Assembly: GCA_037441525.1 (NCBI GenBank)
Contig: JBBISA010000002.1
Span: 1 to 64,000 of the forward strand
Length of the DNA: 64,000 nt
Reading direction: 5' to 3'
Source of the DNA: SKVR01 sp037441525
Lineage (GTDB): Bacteria; Bacteroidota; Bacteroidia; Bacteroidales; UBA7960
Below are positions 26,016-35,494 of the stretch, in pieces. The notes under the pieces are model-generated. The model ran no database searches. It saw only the letters and a list, made by a program, of their open reading frames with translations, and had not been told where the DNA came from. The position numbers and the translations under genes are program-made. Each line of letters opens with the position of its first letter. Position 1 is the first letter of the stretch.

Positions 26016-27250
26016 TAAAGGAGATCAAAAAGAATGAAGTAAAAGGGGTAATACAGGCACCGGCTTCAAAAAGCGTTGCCCAGCGTGCCCTTGCCATCGC
26101 CACATTGGCTGATGGTACATCACGTATCCGGTGTACAGGTCGTTCCGAGGATGTTATGGCTGCCATTAGGGTTTGTAAAGCCCTTGGATCCAAAATAGAG
26201 CAATATGGTGATGATTGGATCATTTCGGGGGGTATTTCAACCAATCCCAAGCTACTCGATTGTGGTGAATCGGGACTTGGGATCAGGATGTTTTCAGCAG
26301 TGGCTGCAACACTGGGCCAATGCGTTACGTTAACTGGAGGGGGGTCGTTGGCTGCCCGGCCCATGGATATGATAGAAAATTCGTTGATTGCAAGCGGAGT
26401 GCAATGCACCACCACCAATGGAAAAATCCCTATAAAAGTTACCGGGCCAATGCCAGGTGGGATTGCCGATATTGATGGTTCAGTAAGCTCTCAGGTACTT
26501 ACCGGCTTGCTGATTGCGGCTCCTTATGCGCAAAAGGCCTGCACTTTCAGAGTACGCGACCTTAAAAGCCGTCCTTATATTGATATTACTACAAAACTCA
26601 TGGCCGATTTTGGGGTTGTTGTCGAGAATGATGAATATAAAACCTTCAATATACCTGCCCCGCAGAAATATATTGCACGCGATTATACGATTGAGGGTGA
26701 TTGGAGTGGCGCAGCATTTCTTCTGGTCGCTGCTGCACTTGGAGGCGATATTACAGTCGAAAATCTAAATGAAGAATCACCTCAGGCCGATCGCGAAATA
26801 TTAAGAGCATTATGGGAATGTGGTGCCAAAATTATATCAGGCAAGGGTTTTATACAGGTAAAAAAAACACAGCTCAAATCGTTTACCTTCGACGCCACTC
26901 ATTGCCCCGATCTGTTTCCACCACTTGTTGCTCTTGCTGCAGGTTGTCATGGCGTATCAACCATTAAAGGGGTGGGGAGGCTTAGGGTTAAAGAGAGTGA
27001 TCGTGCCCTTGCACTTACACAGGAATTTACCAAGTTGGGGCTCGATCTTTCAACCGAAGACGACATGATGTATGTACGTGGTGGCAAACTCAGGGGAGGC
27101 AGGGTACATTCTCACCACGACCATCGGATTGCCATGTCGGCAGCTATTGCCTCCTTGCTTTGCGATAGTCCCGTGATTATTGAAGAAGGTCAGGCAATTG
27201 CAAAATCCTACCCCGATTTTTTCAGAGATTTCGACCTTGTCAGCATCTAA
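26012..27250 (+). CDS. aroA: 3-phosphoshikimate 1-carboxyvinyltransferase (EPSP synthase)
   Basis: 412 aa. Transfers enolpyruvate from PEP to shikimate-3-phosphate. ApaSKSVAQRALAIA near residue 20 carries the conserved Lys and Ser/Arg of the S3P and PEP sites. The LxNAGTA-like site is replaced by LDCGESGLGIRMF near residue 88, a divergent form seen in some Bacteroidota. SSQVLTGLLIAAPYA near 160 and RVKESDRALAL near 330 are present, and HHDHRIAMSAAIA near 370 fits the C-terminal domain. It overlaps aroB. No aroK or aroE is present in the window. Confidence 0.92.
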   Translation: MIKEIKKNEVKGVIQAPASKSVAQRALAIATLADGTSRIRCTGRSEDVMAAIRVCKALGSKIEQYGDDWIISGGISTNPKLLDCGESGLGIRMFSAVAATLGQCVTLTGGGSLAARPMDMIENSLIASGVQCTTTNGKIPIKVTGPMPGGIADIDGSVSSQVLTGLLIAAPYAQKACTFRVRDLKSRPYIDITTKLMADFGVVVENDEYKTFNIPAPQKYIARDYTIEGDWSGAAFLLVAAALGGDITVENLNEESPQADREILRALWECGAKIISGKGFIQVKKTQLKSFTFDATHCPDLFPPLVALAAGCHGVSTIKGVGRLRVKESDRALALTQEFTKLGLDLSTEDDMMYVRGGKLRGGRVHSHHDHRIAMSAAIASLLCDSPVIIEEGQAIAKSYPDFFRDFDLVSI

Positions 27251-27313
27251 TTAATTCTTTAGTACTAACATTATGTTGTTTTATTCAGGCAACAAATAAT
27301 CCACAGGTATTTT

Positions 27314-28291
27314 ATGAACTCATTTGGAAGGATATTCCGGATACATATTTTTGGTGAGTCGCATGGGAAGGGTATCGGAGTTACCATTGATGGTTGTCCG
27401 TCTGGACTTCCATTGAGTGAAGAAGATTTTCTTCACGACCTTGGCCGCAGAAAAGCAGGAGCCAAAGGTACTACACCCCGAAAAGAAGACGATATTCCGG
27501 AGATAATATCAGGTTGTTTCAGGGGGTATACCACCGGGGCACCCATTACAATACTGTTTCGAAATGCAAATACCCATTCGGCTGATTACGATAATCTGGT
27601 AAAAACTCCACGGCCGGGACACTCAGACTTTGTTGCATGGAAACGATATAAGGGATTTAACGACCATCGTGGAGGGGGACATTTCTCAGGCCGGTTAACT
27701 CTTACACTGGTTTCTGCAGGAGTATTGGCAAAAAAACTCATTAACCCTGTAAACATAAACGCAAAACTGATAAAAGCAGGTGGTCGTGAAGATATTGAGA
27801 ACGCTGTTGCAGAAGCTCTCGAAGCTGGCGATTCTCTTGGGGGGTTGATTGAATGTCGTGCCAACAATCTTCCCATAGGCCTGGGCGAGCCATTTTTCGA
27901 TTCGGTAGAGTCGCTAATCAGTCATCTTGCCTTTGCGGTTCCTGCTATAAAAGGTATTGAATTTGGTTCAGGATTTGACGCTGCATCAATGCGGGGCAGC
28001 CAGCACAACGACCCCATTCTTGATGAAACAGGAAAAACAAAAACCAACAACGCAGGAGGTATAACAGGCGGACTAACCAACGGAAATGAATTGGTTTTAA
28101 GGGTTGCAGTTAAACCCACTTCAAGTATATCCATCCCCCAACAAACCTGGAGTATTGAAACACAAAAAGTTGAAACACTTCAGGTAAAAGGAAGACACGA
28201 TGCCTGTATTGCCCTGAGAGTGCCTGTGGTAATCGAAGCTATTGTTGCTATTGCCATTGCCGATTTAAGTGCCTTCAACCGGGCCATATAA
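27314..28291 (+). CDS. aroC: Chorismate synthase
   Basis: 325 aa. FMN-dependent enzyme that makes chorismate from EPSP. The N-terminal FGESHGKGIGVTIDGCPSG (residues 13-31) and RPGHSDF near 100, plus DHRGGGHFSGR near 119 and GSQHNDPI, are conserved. It is some 30-40 residues shorter than common bacterial AroC (about 355-360 aa); the missing length falls near residue 155, between IKAGG and the REDIENAVAE helix, not in the active site. Last gene of the attenuated operon; trxB downstream has its own promoter-like site. Confidence 0.92.
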   Translation: MNSFGRIFRIHIFGESHGKGIGVTIDGCPSGLPLSEEDFLHDLGRRKAGAKGTTPRKEDDIPEIISGCFRGYTTGAPITILFRNANTHSADYDNLVKTPRPGHSDFVAWKRYKGFNDHRGGGHFSGRLTLTLVSAGVLAKKLINPVNINAKLIKAGGREDIENAVAEALEAGDSLGGLIECRANNLPIGLGEPFFDSVESLISHLAFAVPAIKGIEFGSGFDAASMRGSQHNDPILDETGKTKTNNAGGITGGLTNGNELVLRVAVKPTSSISIPQQTWSIETQKVETLQVKGRHDACIALRVPVVIEAIVAIAIADLSAFNRAI

Positions 28292-28377
28292 CCCTTTTTG
28301 GATGGTATACTCTGTTACTAAAACCACCTTAAAATTTTTCCATATACTTTTAAATAGATTACCTGATTGAAAAGCAG

Positions 28378-28385
28378 TAATTTTG
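28378..28385 (+). promoter_or_regulatory. Candidate -7 promoter element (TAATTTTG) for trxB
   Basis: Matches TAnnTTTG 32 bases before the trxB ATG, in the 126-base gap after aroC. Confidence 0.55.
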
Positions 28386-28417
28386 CACTTTAACAAATTA
28401 AAAGCAATAATAGACCT

Positions 28418-29344
28418 ATGGAAAAGATAAAGTGCCTAATAATTGGGTCAGGTCCTGCAGGTTATACTGCCGCAATATATGCAGCCCGTGCCGACCTTAA
28501 GCCGGTAATTTACCAGGGATTACAACCCGGCGGCCAACTTACAATTACAACCGAAGTAGAAAATTATCCAGGTTATCCGCAAGGTATCCAAGGCCCCGAA
28601 ATGATGGAAGACTTTAAAAAGCAGGCCGAAAGGTTTGGTACAGACGTTAGGTGGGGCCTTGCAACAAATGTTGACCTTTCCAAAAGGCCATTTAAAGTAA
28701 CCATTGATGAGAAAAATGAAGTTCTTGCCGAAACTTTAATCATCGCCACCGGAGCATCAGCAAAATGGCTTGGTTTGGAATCCGAGCAACGATTTAATGG
28801 GTTTGGTGTTTCTGCATGTGCCACCTGCGATGGGTTCTTTTTTAGAGGGCAAACAGTGGCGGTTGTGGGTGGTGGCGACACAGCCTGCGAAGAAGCATCA
28901 TACCTTTCAAAACTATGCAAAAAGGTTTATCTCATTCACCGCCGCAATGAATTAAGGGCATCAAAAGCAATGCAACACAGAGTAATGAAAGCCCAGAATA
29001 TTGAAATTCTCTGGAACCAGGTGCCTATCGAAATTCTTGGTGATAAAACTGTTAATGGCATTTTGCTTCAGAATACATCAACCGGCGAACAAACCAAACT
29101 TGATGTCGATGGGTTCTTTGTGGCCATAGGCCATAAACCCAACTCCGATATTTTTAAAGACCAGCTCAAAATGGACGAAAATGGATATCTGATAACAAAG
29201 CATGATTCAACCCAGACCGAAATTCCGGGTGTGTTTGCCTGTGGCGATGTGCAAGACCATGTATACCGGCAAGCAGTAACTGCCGCTGGCACAGGATGTA
29301 TGGCAGCCATTGAAGCGGAAAGGTTTCTTTCCGATCAGGATTAA
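28418..29344 (+). CDS. trxB: Thioredoxin-disulfide reductase
   Basis: 308 aa cytoplasmic flavoprotein that reduces thioredoxin with NADPH. The FAD-binding IGSGPAGYTAAIYAAR is at residues 9-24. The redox-active CATC is in SACATCDGFF near residue 135-138. The NADPH-binding VVGGGDTACEEA is near 151 and the C-terminal GVFACGDVQDHVYRQAVTAAG motif near 270 (its first 20 residues are diagnostic). Length and layout are standard for low-molecular-weight TrxB. It has its own promoter-like element and a perfect 12-bp hairpin after it. Confidence 0.96.
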   Translation: MEKIKCLIIGSGPAGYTAAIYAARADLKPVIYQGLQPGGQLTITTEVENYPGYPQGIQGPEMMEDFKKQAERFGTDVRWGLATNVDLSKRPFKVTIDEKNEVLAETLIIATGASAKWLGLESEQRFNGFGVSACATCDGFFFRGQTVAVVGGGDTACEEASYLSKLCKKVYLIHRRNELRASKAMQHRVMKAQNIEILWNQVPIEILGDKTVNGILLQNTSTGEQTKLDVDGFFVAIGHKPNSDIFKDQLKMDENGYLITKHDSTQTEIPGVFACGDVQDHVYRQAVTAAGTGCMAAIEAERFLSDQD

Positions 29345-29370
29345 TTCATTAACATTTTACTTTTATTTTT

Positions 29371-29404
29371 CAAGGCCGTTCAAAGTAATTGATGAACGGC
29401 CTTG
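29371..29404 (+). terminator. Hairpin terminator after trxB
   Basis: CAAGGCCGTTCA (29371-29382) pairs perfectly with TGAACGGCCTTG (29393-29404), a 12-bp stem. The T-run after it is weak on the plus strand, so termination may rely on the stem. Confidence 0.65.
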
Positions 29405-29531
29405 ATTATAAAGGACTAATTACGCTTAACACAACGCTTCTGATTTGAACCAAAAAAAGCATTTTATTTACAAAAAAAAATCTGATATTTGAACAATACA
29501 CTAACTCCGTAGAATATTAAACATTTTTAAT

Positions 29532-31376
29532 GTGAATATATTTACAGCCCTTTCGTTTTTATCTTTTTTAATGTTTACCCAGGCCGGGATTTTTGCTATT
29601 TGGAAGGGATTGAAAACATCTGAATCCAGGTTGTTTACCTTATTATCTTTCCTTTTTGCCATTTATGCAGGTGTTTATTCAATGTTTTTTAAGGCCGAAA
29701 GCGTTGAAAAGGCCAATTTGTTCGATATCCTTGCATCTCCTGGTTGGGTTTTCTTCCCAATGGTAACTGTTTACCTTTTTATTGCAATCACCCGCATTAA
29801 AAATCAGGTAATCACCTGGATTAATTACCTTTTTCTGATACCGGCCTCAGTTTACAGCTTTTATATTGCCATTACCGACCTTCCTTCAGTAAAACTGTTT
29901 TACCGGCATAACAACAACTGGTATTACAGCCCAATAGATACATCAACCCCCTACTATATATTTATTCTTTACCTGATTGTATGCGTGTTGATTTCCTATT
30001 TTCTGCTTATCAGCTGGTATTTTATGGCACCAGAAAGCAGAGATAAGTTCAGGGCCAGGATACTTTTGATTTGGCTGAGCGTTTTTTTTATCGTAACTTT
30101 TTTTACCAATCTGGTACTTCCATACGTTGGAGCTAATCTTATACCTGCGGTAGCCCCAATTAATGCCCTGGCACTCATTAGCGGTTTTGCGTATGTGCTT
30201 TACTTTGTGCCGCGCAAAACCATAAGTTCTGATATGATTTATAACCTCATTGTAAACCACATTAAAGAGTTTCTATTTATTGCCGACAGCGAGGGGAAAA
30301 TATATACAACCAATCATTATACACTTGCTAATCTGAGATATAATAATTACGAAATTGCACGAAGTGAATATTCCGATCTCTTCAGTGAGCCCGAAAAGGT
30401 TGAGGAAGCCATACGATCTACCGAAACAAGAAGCGTTTCAAGACAGATACGCATCGACCTTATTGCGAGCAATAAAGATCCTATACCAGTTATGCTTTAT
30501 GTGATTAAAGTAACCGATAGCTATAAACGAAATTTTGGCTATGTACTTAGTTGCATCGATTACAGGCAAAAACTTCAACTACGTGATGAAGTTGCCGAAA
30601 GGGTGAGGACTGAAAAAAACCTGTCACAAATCAGAAGAGAGCTCGAAATACTTGTTAAGAAGCGAACACAGGAATTGCAGGAAGCTAACCTCAGACTGCA
30701 ACAGGAAGTAATGGAGCGCCGCAGTGCTGAAGAACAAATAAAGGCCGACCTGTATGAGAAAGTTAAACTTGTTCAGGAAATACATCACAGAGTAAAGAAC
30801 AATATCCAGGTAATTATTTCGTTGGTCAATATGCTTTGCAGCCATCCGAAAATTGACATACCTGCATCAGAGAAATTAAGGGAGATTGCCGAGAAAGTTC
30901 GTTATATTTCCAAAATCCATGAAGACTTCTACTCATCGCCCAACTTGTCAAGCATCGCTTTTGCAAAGTACTTAAAAAAGGCGGTTGGTGAGCTTTACAG
31001 CAATTATGGCCGACGAAAGGAAATAGTATTTAAGCTAAATATCGCCGACGAAAATCTTGATATTAATGAAGCTATCCCTCTTGGTATAATTTTCAACGAA
31101 TTGCTTATCAATGCGATTTCCTACGCTTTTGAAGCTGATGATGAAAAAAAGCAGAAAAGTATAATTAATATTGAGTATTTCCGGAACAATGGCAGGTATT
31201 CTCTGATTGTAAGTGATAATGGAGTTGGATTACCCGGGCATTTTAACGAAATCAAGTCAAACAAGGTCGGTTTGCAACTCGTAAGTGTGCTGGTAAAAGA
31301 CCACCTCAACGGCCGAATCACCCATGTTAATCAGGACGGAGCAACCTTCGTTGTTACCTTTGAGTCAATCACCTAA
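29532..31376 (+). CDS. Membrane sensor histidine kinase, 7TM N-terminus, HisKA_2 type
   Basis: 614 aa with a GTG start. Seven hydrophobic segments (residues about 1-225) form a 7TM histidine-kinase sensor module. A PAS-like region (about 240-345) and a coiled coil (about 350-410) follow. The HisKA_2 motif EIHHRVKNN holds the phosphoacceptor His419 before RVKNN. The ATPase domain has the N-box IPLGIIFNELLINAI, G1 SDNGVGLP and G2 KVGLQLVSVLV. All elements of an active kinase are intact. It is followed after 18 bases by a paralogue lacking the acceptor His. No response regulator is adjacent, so the signal and output are unknown. Confidence 0.9.
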   Translation: MNIFTALSFLSFLMFTQAGIFAIWKGLKTSESRLFTLLSFLFAIYAGVYSMFFKAESVEKANLFDILASPGWVFFPMVTVYLFIAITRIKNQVITWINYLFLIPASVYSFYIAITDLPSVKLFYRHNNNWYYSPIDTSTPYYIFILYLIVCVLISYFLLISWYFMAPESRDKFRARILLIWLSVFFIVTFFTNLVLPYVGANLIPAVAPINALALISGFAYVLYFVPRKTISSDMIYNLIVNHIKEFLFIADSEGKIYTTNHYTLANLRYNNYEIARSEYSDLFSEPEKVEEAIRSTETRSVSRQIRIDLIASNKDPIPVMLYVIKVTDSYKRNFGYVLSCIDYRQKLQLRDEVAERVRTEKNLSQIRRELEILVKKRTQELQEANLRLQQEVMERRSAEEQIKADLYEKVKLVQEIHHRVKNNIQVIISLVNMLCSHPKIDIPASEKLREIAEKVRYISKIHEDFYSSPNLSSIAFAKYLKKAVGELYSNYGRRKEIVFKLNIADENLDINEAIPLGIIFNELLINAISYAFEADDEKKQKSIINIEYFRNNGRYSLIVSDNGVGLPGHFNEIKSNKVGLQLVSVLVKDHLNGRITHVNQDGATFVVTFESIT

Positions 31377-31394
31377 TTTTGTTTGCTATCTATC

Positions 31395-33254
31395 ATGAGT
31401 TTCTTGTCTATCATATCAGCTATCCTGTTTTTGTTATATCTGCAAGCAGGTTTTTTTGTAATCTCCAAAGGAAGTAAAACAAGAATAAACATTCTGTTTT
31501 TCCTTTTAAGTGTTTGTTTTTCAGTTTGGTCTTTTGCATATATTTTCGTTTATAGTGCACCAACAGCCCAATCAGCACAACTTTGGGATACTGTAGCAGC
31601 GTTGGGATACTGTTTATTCCCTGCATTTATGTTAGGATTCCATATTTCAATTTGTCGGAAATTTAAATATGGAATTTTTTCCAAGTCGATTTTTATTGTA
31701 ATGCTTGTGTTTGGTTTCATCCTTTACCTTGCTGAGCTTTCGGGTTACTGGCGATCATCTGGTATTACTCAGGGCAAATACGGATGGCACTTTCAGCACG
31801 ATAGCAGCCATATTTTCTACCAACTTTTTTATATTTATCTTGGTATTGCATCAATAATAACTTTTTCCTACCTACTTAAATGGAGATTTGCATTAAAGGA
31901 AAAGCATGAAATATATCAGTTTAACCTTCACTTTTATCCACTGTTATCCTTCTTTGTTCTGGGAGTAATTATTGATCTTGTTTTGCCTGCACTGCAAATC
32001 AAGGCAATGCCAAATATGGCTCATATTACTACACTTCCCTGGATTGCAGGGGTCACCTTTGCGATGGCAAAATACCAGTTAATGGCCGTTAGTCCGAAAA
32101 ACATTATTGCGGATAATATTATCAGGCAATTAAGGGAAATAGTACTTTTTGTTGATCGAAACAATTATATTGTAAGAAGCAATATGTTTACAGAGAAGCT
32201 GCTCTGTGGCCCATCCCGAAAAATTGAGGGAAGAGAAATACTTGAGTTTTTTGAAAATAAAATTCTAATTGCCGGATATTTAAGAAAGGCAACCGAAAAA
32301 GGACAAATCGGACCTGTTGTACTTAATCTTAGAGACGATAACGATAACCTGATTGAAACCAGTTTATTTGTTATTTCAATCAAAGATAAATATGATGACA
32401 TGCAGGGGTTTATAATATATGGCCATGATAACAACGAGGCAATTAATCTTCGAAAGGAAATTATTGTCAGAGAGCAGGCCGAAAAGAACCTCAGAGCCAT
32501 CAGCGATGTTCTTGAAATGAGAGTCAAGGAAAGGACAGATGAACTCACCGAATCCTACAAGGAACTGCAGATAAAAATGACCGAAAAAATGCGTGTTGAA
32601 GAGAAAATAAAAAATGATATTGCCGAAAAAGAGGTTCTTATCAATGAAATACATAGCCGGGTTAAAAACAACATGAACATAATAATATCGTTGATAATGG
32701 CCTATGATAAGGAAAACCTCTCGCCAGCAGCATCAAGAAAATTCAAGGAACTAGCCAGAAGGGTAAAATGCCTCTTGCTCGTACACAATAATCTTTATCT
32801 CTCCATTAACTATTCCGATGTTGATTTTTCAGGCTTTATACGTACAATCGCAAACGAGTTGATCGATTTTTATAAGCGAATAGATAAAGTGGACGTGATC
32901 TTTGATGTTTCTGATGTTTTTCTCGATATTGATTATGCCATTCCGATGGGGTTGATTGTTAATGAATTAATTTCCAATTCGCTGCAGCATGGCTTCTCTG
33001 AGCATTACCTTAGGCGAGAAAAGGATAAATTGCATAAGTTGCATATTAAATATGGCTACGAGAACAATAATTATGAAATTTCTATAAGCGATAACGGGAA
33101 AGGCTTGCCAGTTGATTTTGATATAAATGAGCTTACCACAAATGGCCTGCCACTGTCTGATATTTTGGTTAAAGACCAGGTAAACGGTAAAATGGAATAC
33201 TTTTCATCATCCGAGGGTACAATGTTCAGGATATCTTTTTTAGCAACCAAGTAA
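31395..33254 (+). CDS. Paralogous 7TM sensor histidine kinase with Ser at the acceptor position
   Basis: 619 aa; an in-frame TTG at 31383 is possible but the ATG is preferred. Same plan as the preceding kinase: seven TM helices (about 1-225), PAS-like region, coiled coil, HisKA_2 and HATPase. The acceptor motif reads EIHSRVKNN, with Ser (codon AGC at 32656-32658) where the upstream kinase and the HWE/HisKA_2 families have the His just before RVKN; a His remains one residue earlier. The N-box (IPMGLIVNELISNSL) and G1 (SDNGKGLP) are kept, but the G2 region (TNGLPLSDILV) is altered. It may be a pseudokinase or a heterodimer partner. Translational coupling to the first kinase is likely. Confidence 0.88.
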   Translation: MSFLSIISAILFLLYLQAGFFVISKGSKTRINILFFLLSVCFSVWSFAYIFVYSAPTAQSAQLWDTVAALGYCLFPAFMLGFHISICRKFKYGIFSKSIFIVMLVFGFILYLAELSGYWRSSGITQGKYGWHFQHDSSHIFYQLFYIYLGIASIITFSYLLKWRFALKEKHEIYQFNLHFYPLLSFFVLGVIIDLVLPALQIKAMPNMAHITTLPWIAGVTFAMAKYQLMAVSPKNIIADNIIRQLREIVLFVDRNNYIVRSNMFTEKLLCGPSRKIEGREILEFFENKILIAGYLRKATEKGQIGPVVLNLRDDNDNLIETSLFVISIKDKYDDMQGFIIYGHDNNEAINLRKEIIVREQAEKNLRAISDVLEMRVKERTDELTESYKELQIKMTEKMRVEEKIKNDIAEKEVLINEIHSRVKNNMNIIISLIMAYDKENLSPAASRKFKELARRVKCLLLVHNNLYLSINYSDVDFSGFIRTIANELIDFYKRIDKVDVIFDVSDVFLDIDYAIPMGLIVNELISNSLQHGFSEHYLRREKDKLHKLHIKYGYENNNYEISISDNGKGLPVDFDINELTTNGLPLSDILVKDQVNGKMEYFSSSEGTMFRISFLATK

Positions 33255-33294
33255 TTAATGATATTTATAAATAATATAGTAATTTAAACACAAT

Positions 33295-33720
33295 ATGAAA
33301 AGAGAAGTAAATCTGGACTGGGTTAAGGGCCTTGAATTTGCAGGGAATATTGACGGACATACTATTACAATTGATGTGGATGAGGCCAATGGCGGTACCA
33401 ATAAGGGGGTTCGACCAAAACCATTGATGATGCTTGCACTTGCCGGGTGCACAGGCATTGATGTGGTATCAATTCTCAAAAAAATGAGGATTGACCTTGA
33501 CGGACTTTCTATTAAAGTGGAAGGTTCGATTCAGGACGAATTCCCAAAAGCATTCGAGTCGATGCATGTTATTTACACCTTTAAAGGAAAAAACCTGGAT
33601 AGGGAAAAATTAGAGAAGGCCGTCACCCTTTCAAAGGAACAATATTGCGGGGTAAGCGCCACACTCAAAAAAGCTATCGAACTCACTTACGAAATAAGGG
33701 TTGATGAGCAACTGGGTTGA
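33295..33720 (+). CDS. OsmC/Ohr-family peroxide reductase
   Basis: 141 aa cytoplasmic protein. The two conserved cysteines are in LAGCTGIDVV (near residue 52) and EQYCGVSATL (near residue 116), the reactive pair of OsmC-like thiol peroxidases that reduce organic hydroperoxides. The N-terminal strand region and PKPLMMLALAGC helix match the family. It follows the kinase pair by 40 bases and converges with DUF2851. OsmC versus Ohr cannot be separated with confidence from these motifs. Confidence 0.88.
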   Translation: MKREVNLDWVKGLEFAGNIDGHTITIDVDEANGGTNKGVRPKPLMMLALAGCTGIDVVSILKKMRIDLDGLSIKVEGSIQDEFPKAFESMHVIYTFKGKNLDREKLEKAVTLSKEQYCGVSATLKKAIELTYEIRVDEQLG

Positions 33721-33735
33721 GCAGCCCTGATAATT

Positions 33736-35016
33736 TCAATCTATGTTTTTTCTAACCAAATTGTGCCCAATTGCACATCCCAAACATTTTCTTGTAGTGC
33801 AATATTGCTTCTTTAGCTGTATCAAAGCCTGACTGTCACCAGCATTCATGGCTCTAATACCCAATTGTTTCCAACCTGAGATAATATTGTTTTCTTCTGG
33901 CGAAAGGCTTGTTAAAAGCATGATCGCATTTTCCTTCATTGCCGGATTTAAAGAATGATTTCCGTAAACGAATTTCATCGGAATCACTGTATTGATAATC
34001 AGGTTTTCAATGGCTGATTTGCCCAGATTTTTTATACGACCAGGTGCCTCACTATCAAACTGGTAATGATTTAGCCAATAGGCAGAACCCTGGGTTTGAA
34101 AATGCTTAATGTAACTTTCTGCTTTCTGATTCTCCAAAAGCAAACCCATTAGGTTGCTGCATTTATGCAAAACACCTGCAAACTGTGCAATTCTTATGGT
34201 AGGAAAGTTCATTGGCCGCAATCGGGCAAATTTCCAGAGATTTTTATCGATTGGTTTAAAGCTGTATTTGTGCCTGAAAAATGAATACTCTCTTCTGAGC
34301 AATTCGGGGTAGGCATCGGTGAAATTATTGTCTAACATTCCAGCCTGGCCAAATAGCATAGCCTCAAGCGATGTGAGGTCATCGCGATGTTTTGCAATAA
34401 TTTTAAAAGCTGTATTTTGGGCCATCAAACCAAAGGGTGCGGCATTTACTTTGAAACCAAAATTTCGCGCCAGAAAGAAGTAAAAGGTTTGTTCCCAGTT
34501 GTTTTCAAAAAATTTTAGGTAATGAAGTACTTCTTCCGACTTGGATTCCAGCCGTTCTACCATAAGCCTGTTAAGCCAGTTTGCAATAACAAGCTTATCG
34601 CAATGGTGAATCAACCCTGCACACGGCACCCAGGTTTTTGATTGCAAAATTCTTTCATATCTGTAAAACAATGCCATGTCGAAATAATGTCTTACCTCAA
34701 AAACAGGGATATCTTCACCCGACGCATCCTTAATGTCAGTGTCGTGGTGCATGACAACATGCAAAATAACATTGTTGTAAACAGGGTCTTTATGGTGAGA
34801 GTGTTTATCCCAGTCGCTGCTCTTCAAATGAATCTCAACATTGCCTGCCCACTCAGTTGCATCAATCCTGATTCTGGCAGCAGTAAAATCGGGCCCGGAA
34901 TCGTTATTTGCAATTCCTGGAGCCAGGATTTCAAGTCTTTGACCAAGGGTTGTTTCTAAATTACCCATGTGAAACAATCGGTACTTCCACAAAAAATGTA
35001 TAAATTCTTCTTTCAT
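33736..35016 (-). CDS. DUF2851 family protein
   Basis: 426 aa, no signal peptide. The N-terminal KEEFIHFLWKYRLF and the GNVEIHLKSSDWDKHSHHKDPVYNNVILHVV region (its first 20 residues are diagnostic) are the hallmark of DUF2851, a family common in Bacteroidota. The EIHLKSSDWDKH part resembles the acidic/Lys core of nuclease-like folds, but no activity is established. The C-terminus has four Cys in YCTTRKCLGCAIG, possibly a metal site. The gene stands alone between convergent OsmC and the divergent division genes. Confidence 0.85.
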   Translation of the reverse strand: MKEEFIHFLWKYRLFHMGNLETTLGQRLEILAPGIANNDSGPDFTAARIRIDATEWAGNVEIHLKSSDWDKHSHHKDPVYNNVILHVVMHHDTDIKDASGEDIPVFEVRHYFDMALFYRYERILQSKTWVPCAGLIHHCDKLVIANWLNRLMVERLESKSEEVLHYLKFFENNWEQTFYFFLARNFGFKVNAAPFGLMAQNTAFKIIAKHRDDLTSLEAMLFGQAGMLDNNFTDAYPELLRREYSFFRHKYSFKPIDKNLWKFARLRPMNFPTIRIAQFAGVLHKCSNLMGLLLENQKAESYIKHFQTQGSAYWLNHYQFDSEAPGRIKNLGKSAIENLIINTVIPMKFVYGNHSLNPAMKENAIMLLTSLSPEENNIISGWKQLGIRAMNAGDSQALIQLKKQYCTTRKCLGCAIGHNLVRKNID

Positions 35017-35155
35017 ATATAATAATTTGAAAAAGTTTTACCTGCACGCTTAGACTTTGAATTTGCATATATTTTTGCAGGGATTAAAGTGCTTAATTGT
35101 TTCCTTCAAACCCTTTCCTAAATTAAAATTAATTACTAAATTTACTGAAAAATGT

Positions 35156-35163
35156 TACTTTTG
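35156..35163 (+). promoter_or_regulatory. Candidate -7 promoter element (TACTTTTG) for the zap genes
   Basis: Matches TAnnTTTG 29 bases before the ATG of the coiled-coil gene at 35193. Confidence 0.55.
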
Positions 35164-35192
35164 CAGCAAGACACTGGTTCATTACATAGCCG

Positions 35193-35477
35193 ATGGAATA
35201 TATACCTTTAGTTCTGGAAGGAATAGAAAACAAAGTGAAGAAGTTGGGGTTTAATAACCGACAACTTAAACAAGAAAACCAACGACTTTCAGAATTAAAC
35301 GCAAGCCTTCAAAACAATGTGGCAGTTTTGGAAGCGCGAATCGCAGAACTTGAGGATATTATCAACCAGCAAAAAATTATCAGTGTTTTGTCGGGTTCTG
35401 ATAAAATGCAGGCCCGGCATCAAATAAATGAGCTGTTGCGGGAAATAGACAAGTGTTATTCACTTTTAAACAGATAG
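35193..35477 (+). CDS. Small coiled-coil protein, ZapB-like
   Basis: 94 aa, almost entirely a predicted coiled coil with heptads (ENKVKKLGFNNRQLKQENQR, LNASLQNNVAVLEARIAELE). No TM or signal. It lies 17 bases upstream of zapA, and in this phylum a small coiled-coil protein often precedes zapA. A role in the Z-ring with ZapA is inferred from position and shape only; sequence similarity to enterobacterial ZapB is not claimed. Confidence 0.75.
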   Translation: MEYIPLVLEGIENKVKKLGFNNRQLKQENQRLSELNASLQNNVAVLEARIAELEDIINQQKIISVLSGSDKMQARHQINELLREIDKCYSLLNR

Positions 35478-35494
35478 CCGCATTAATTATTTAG

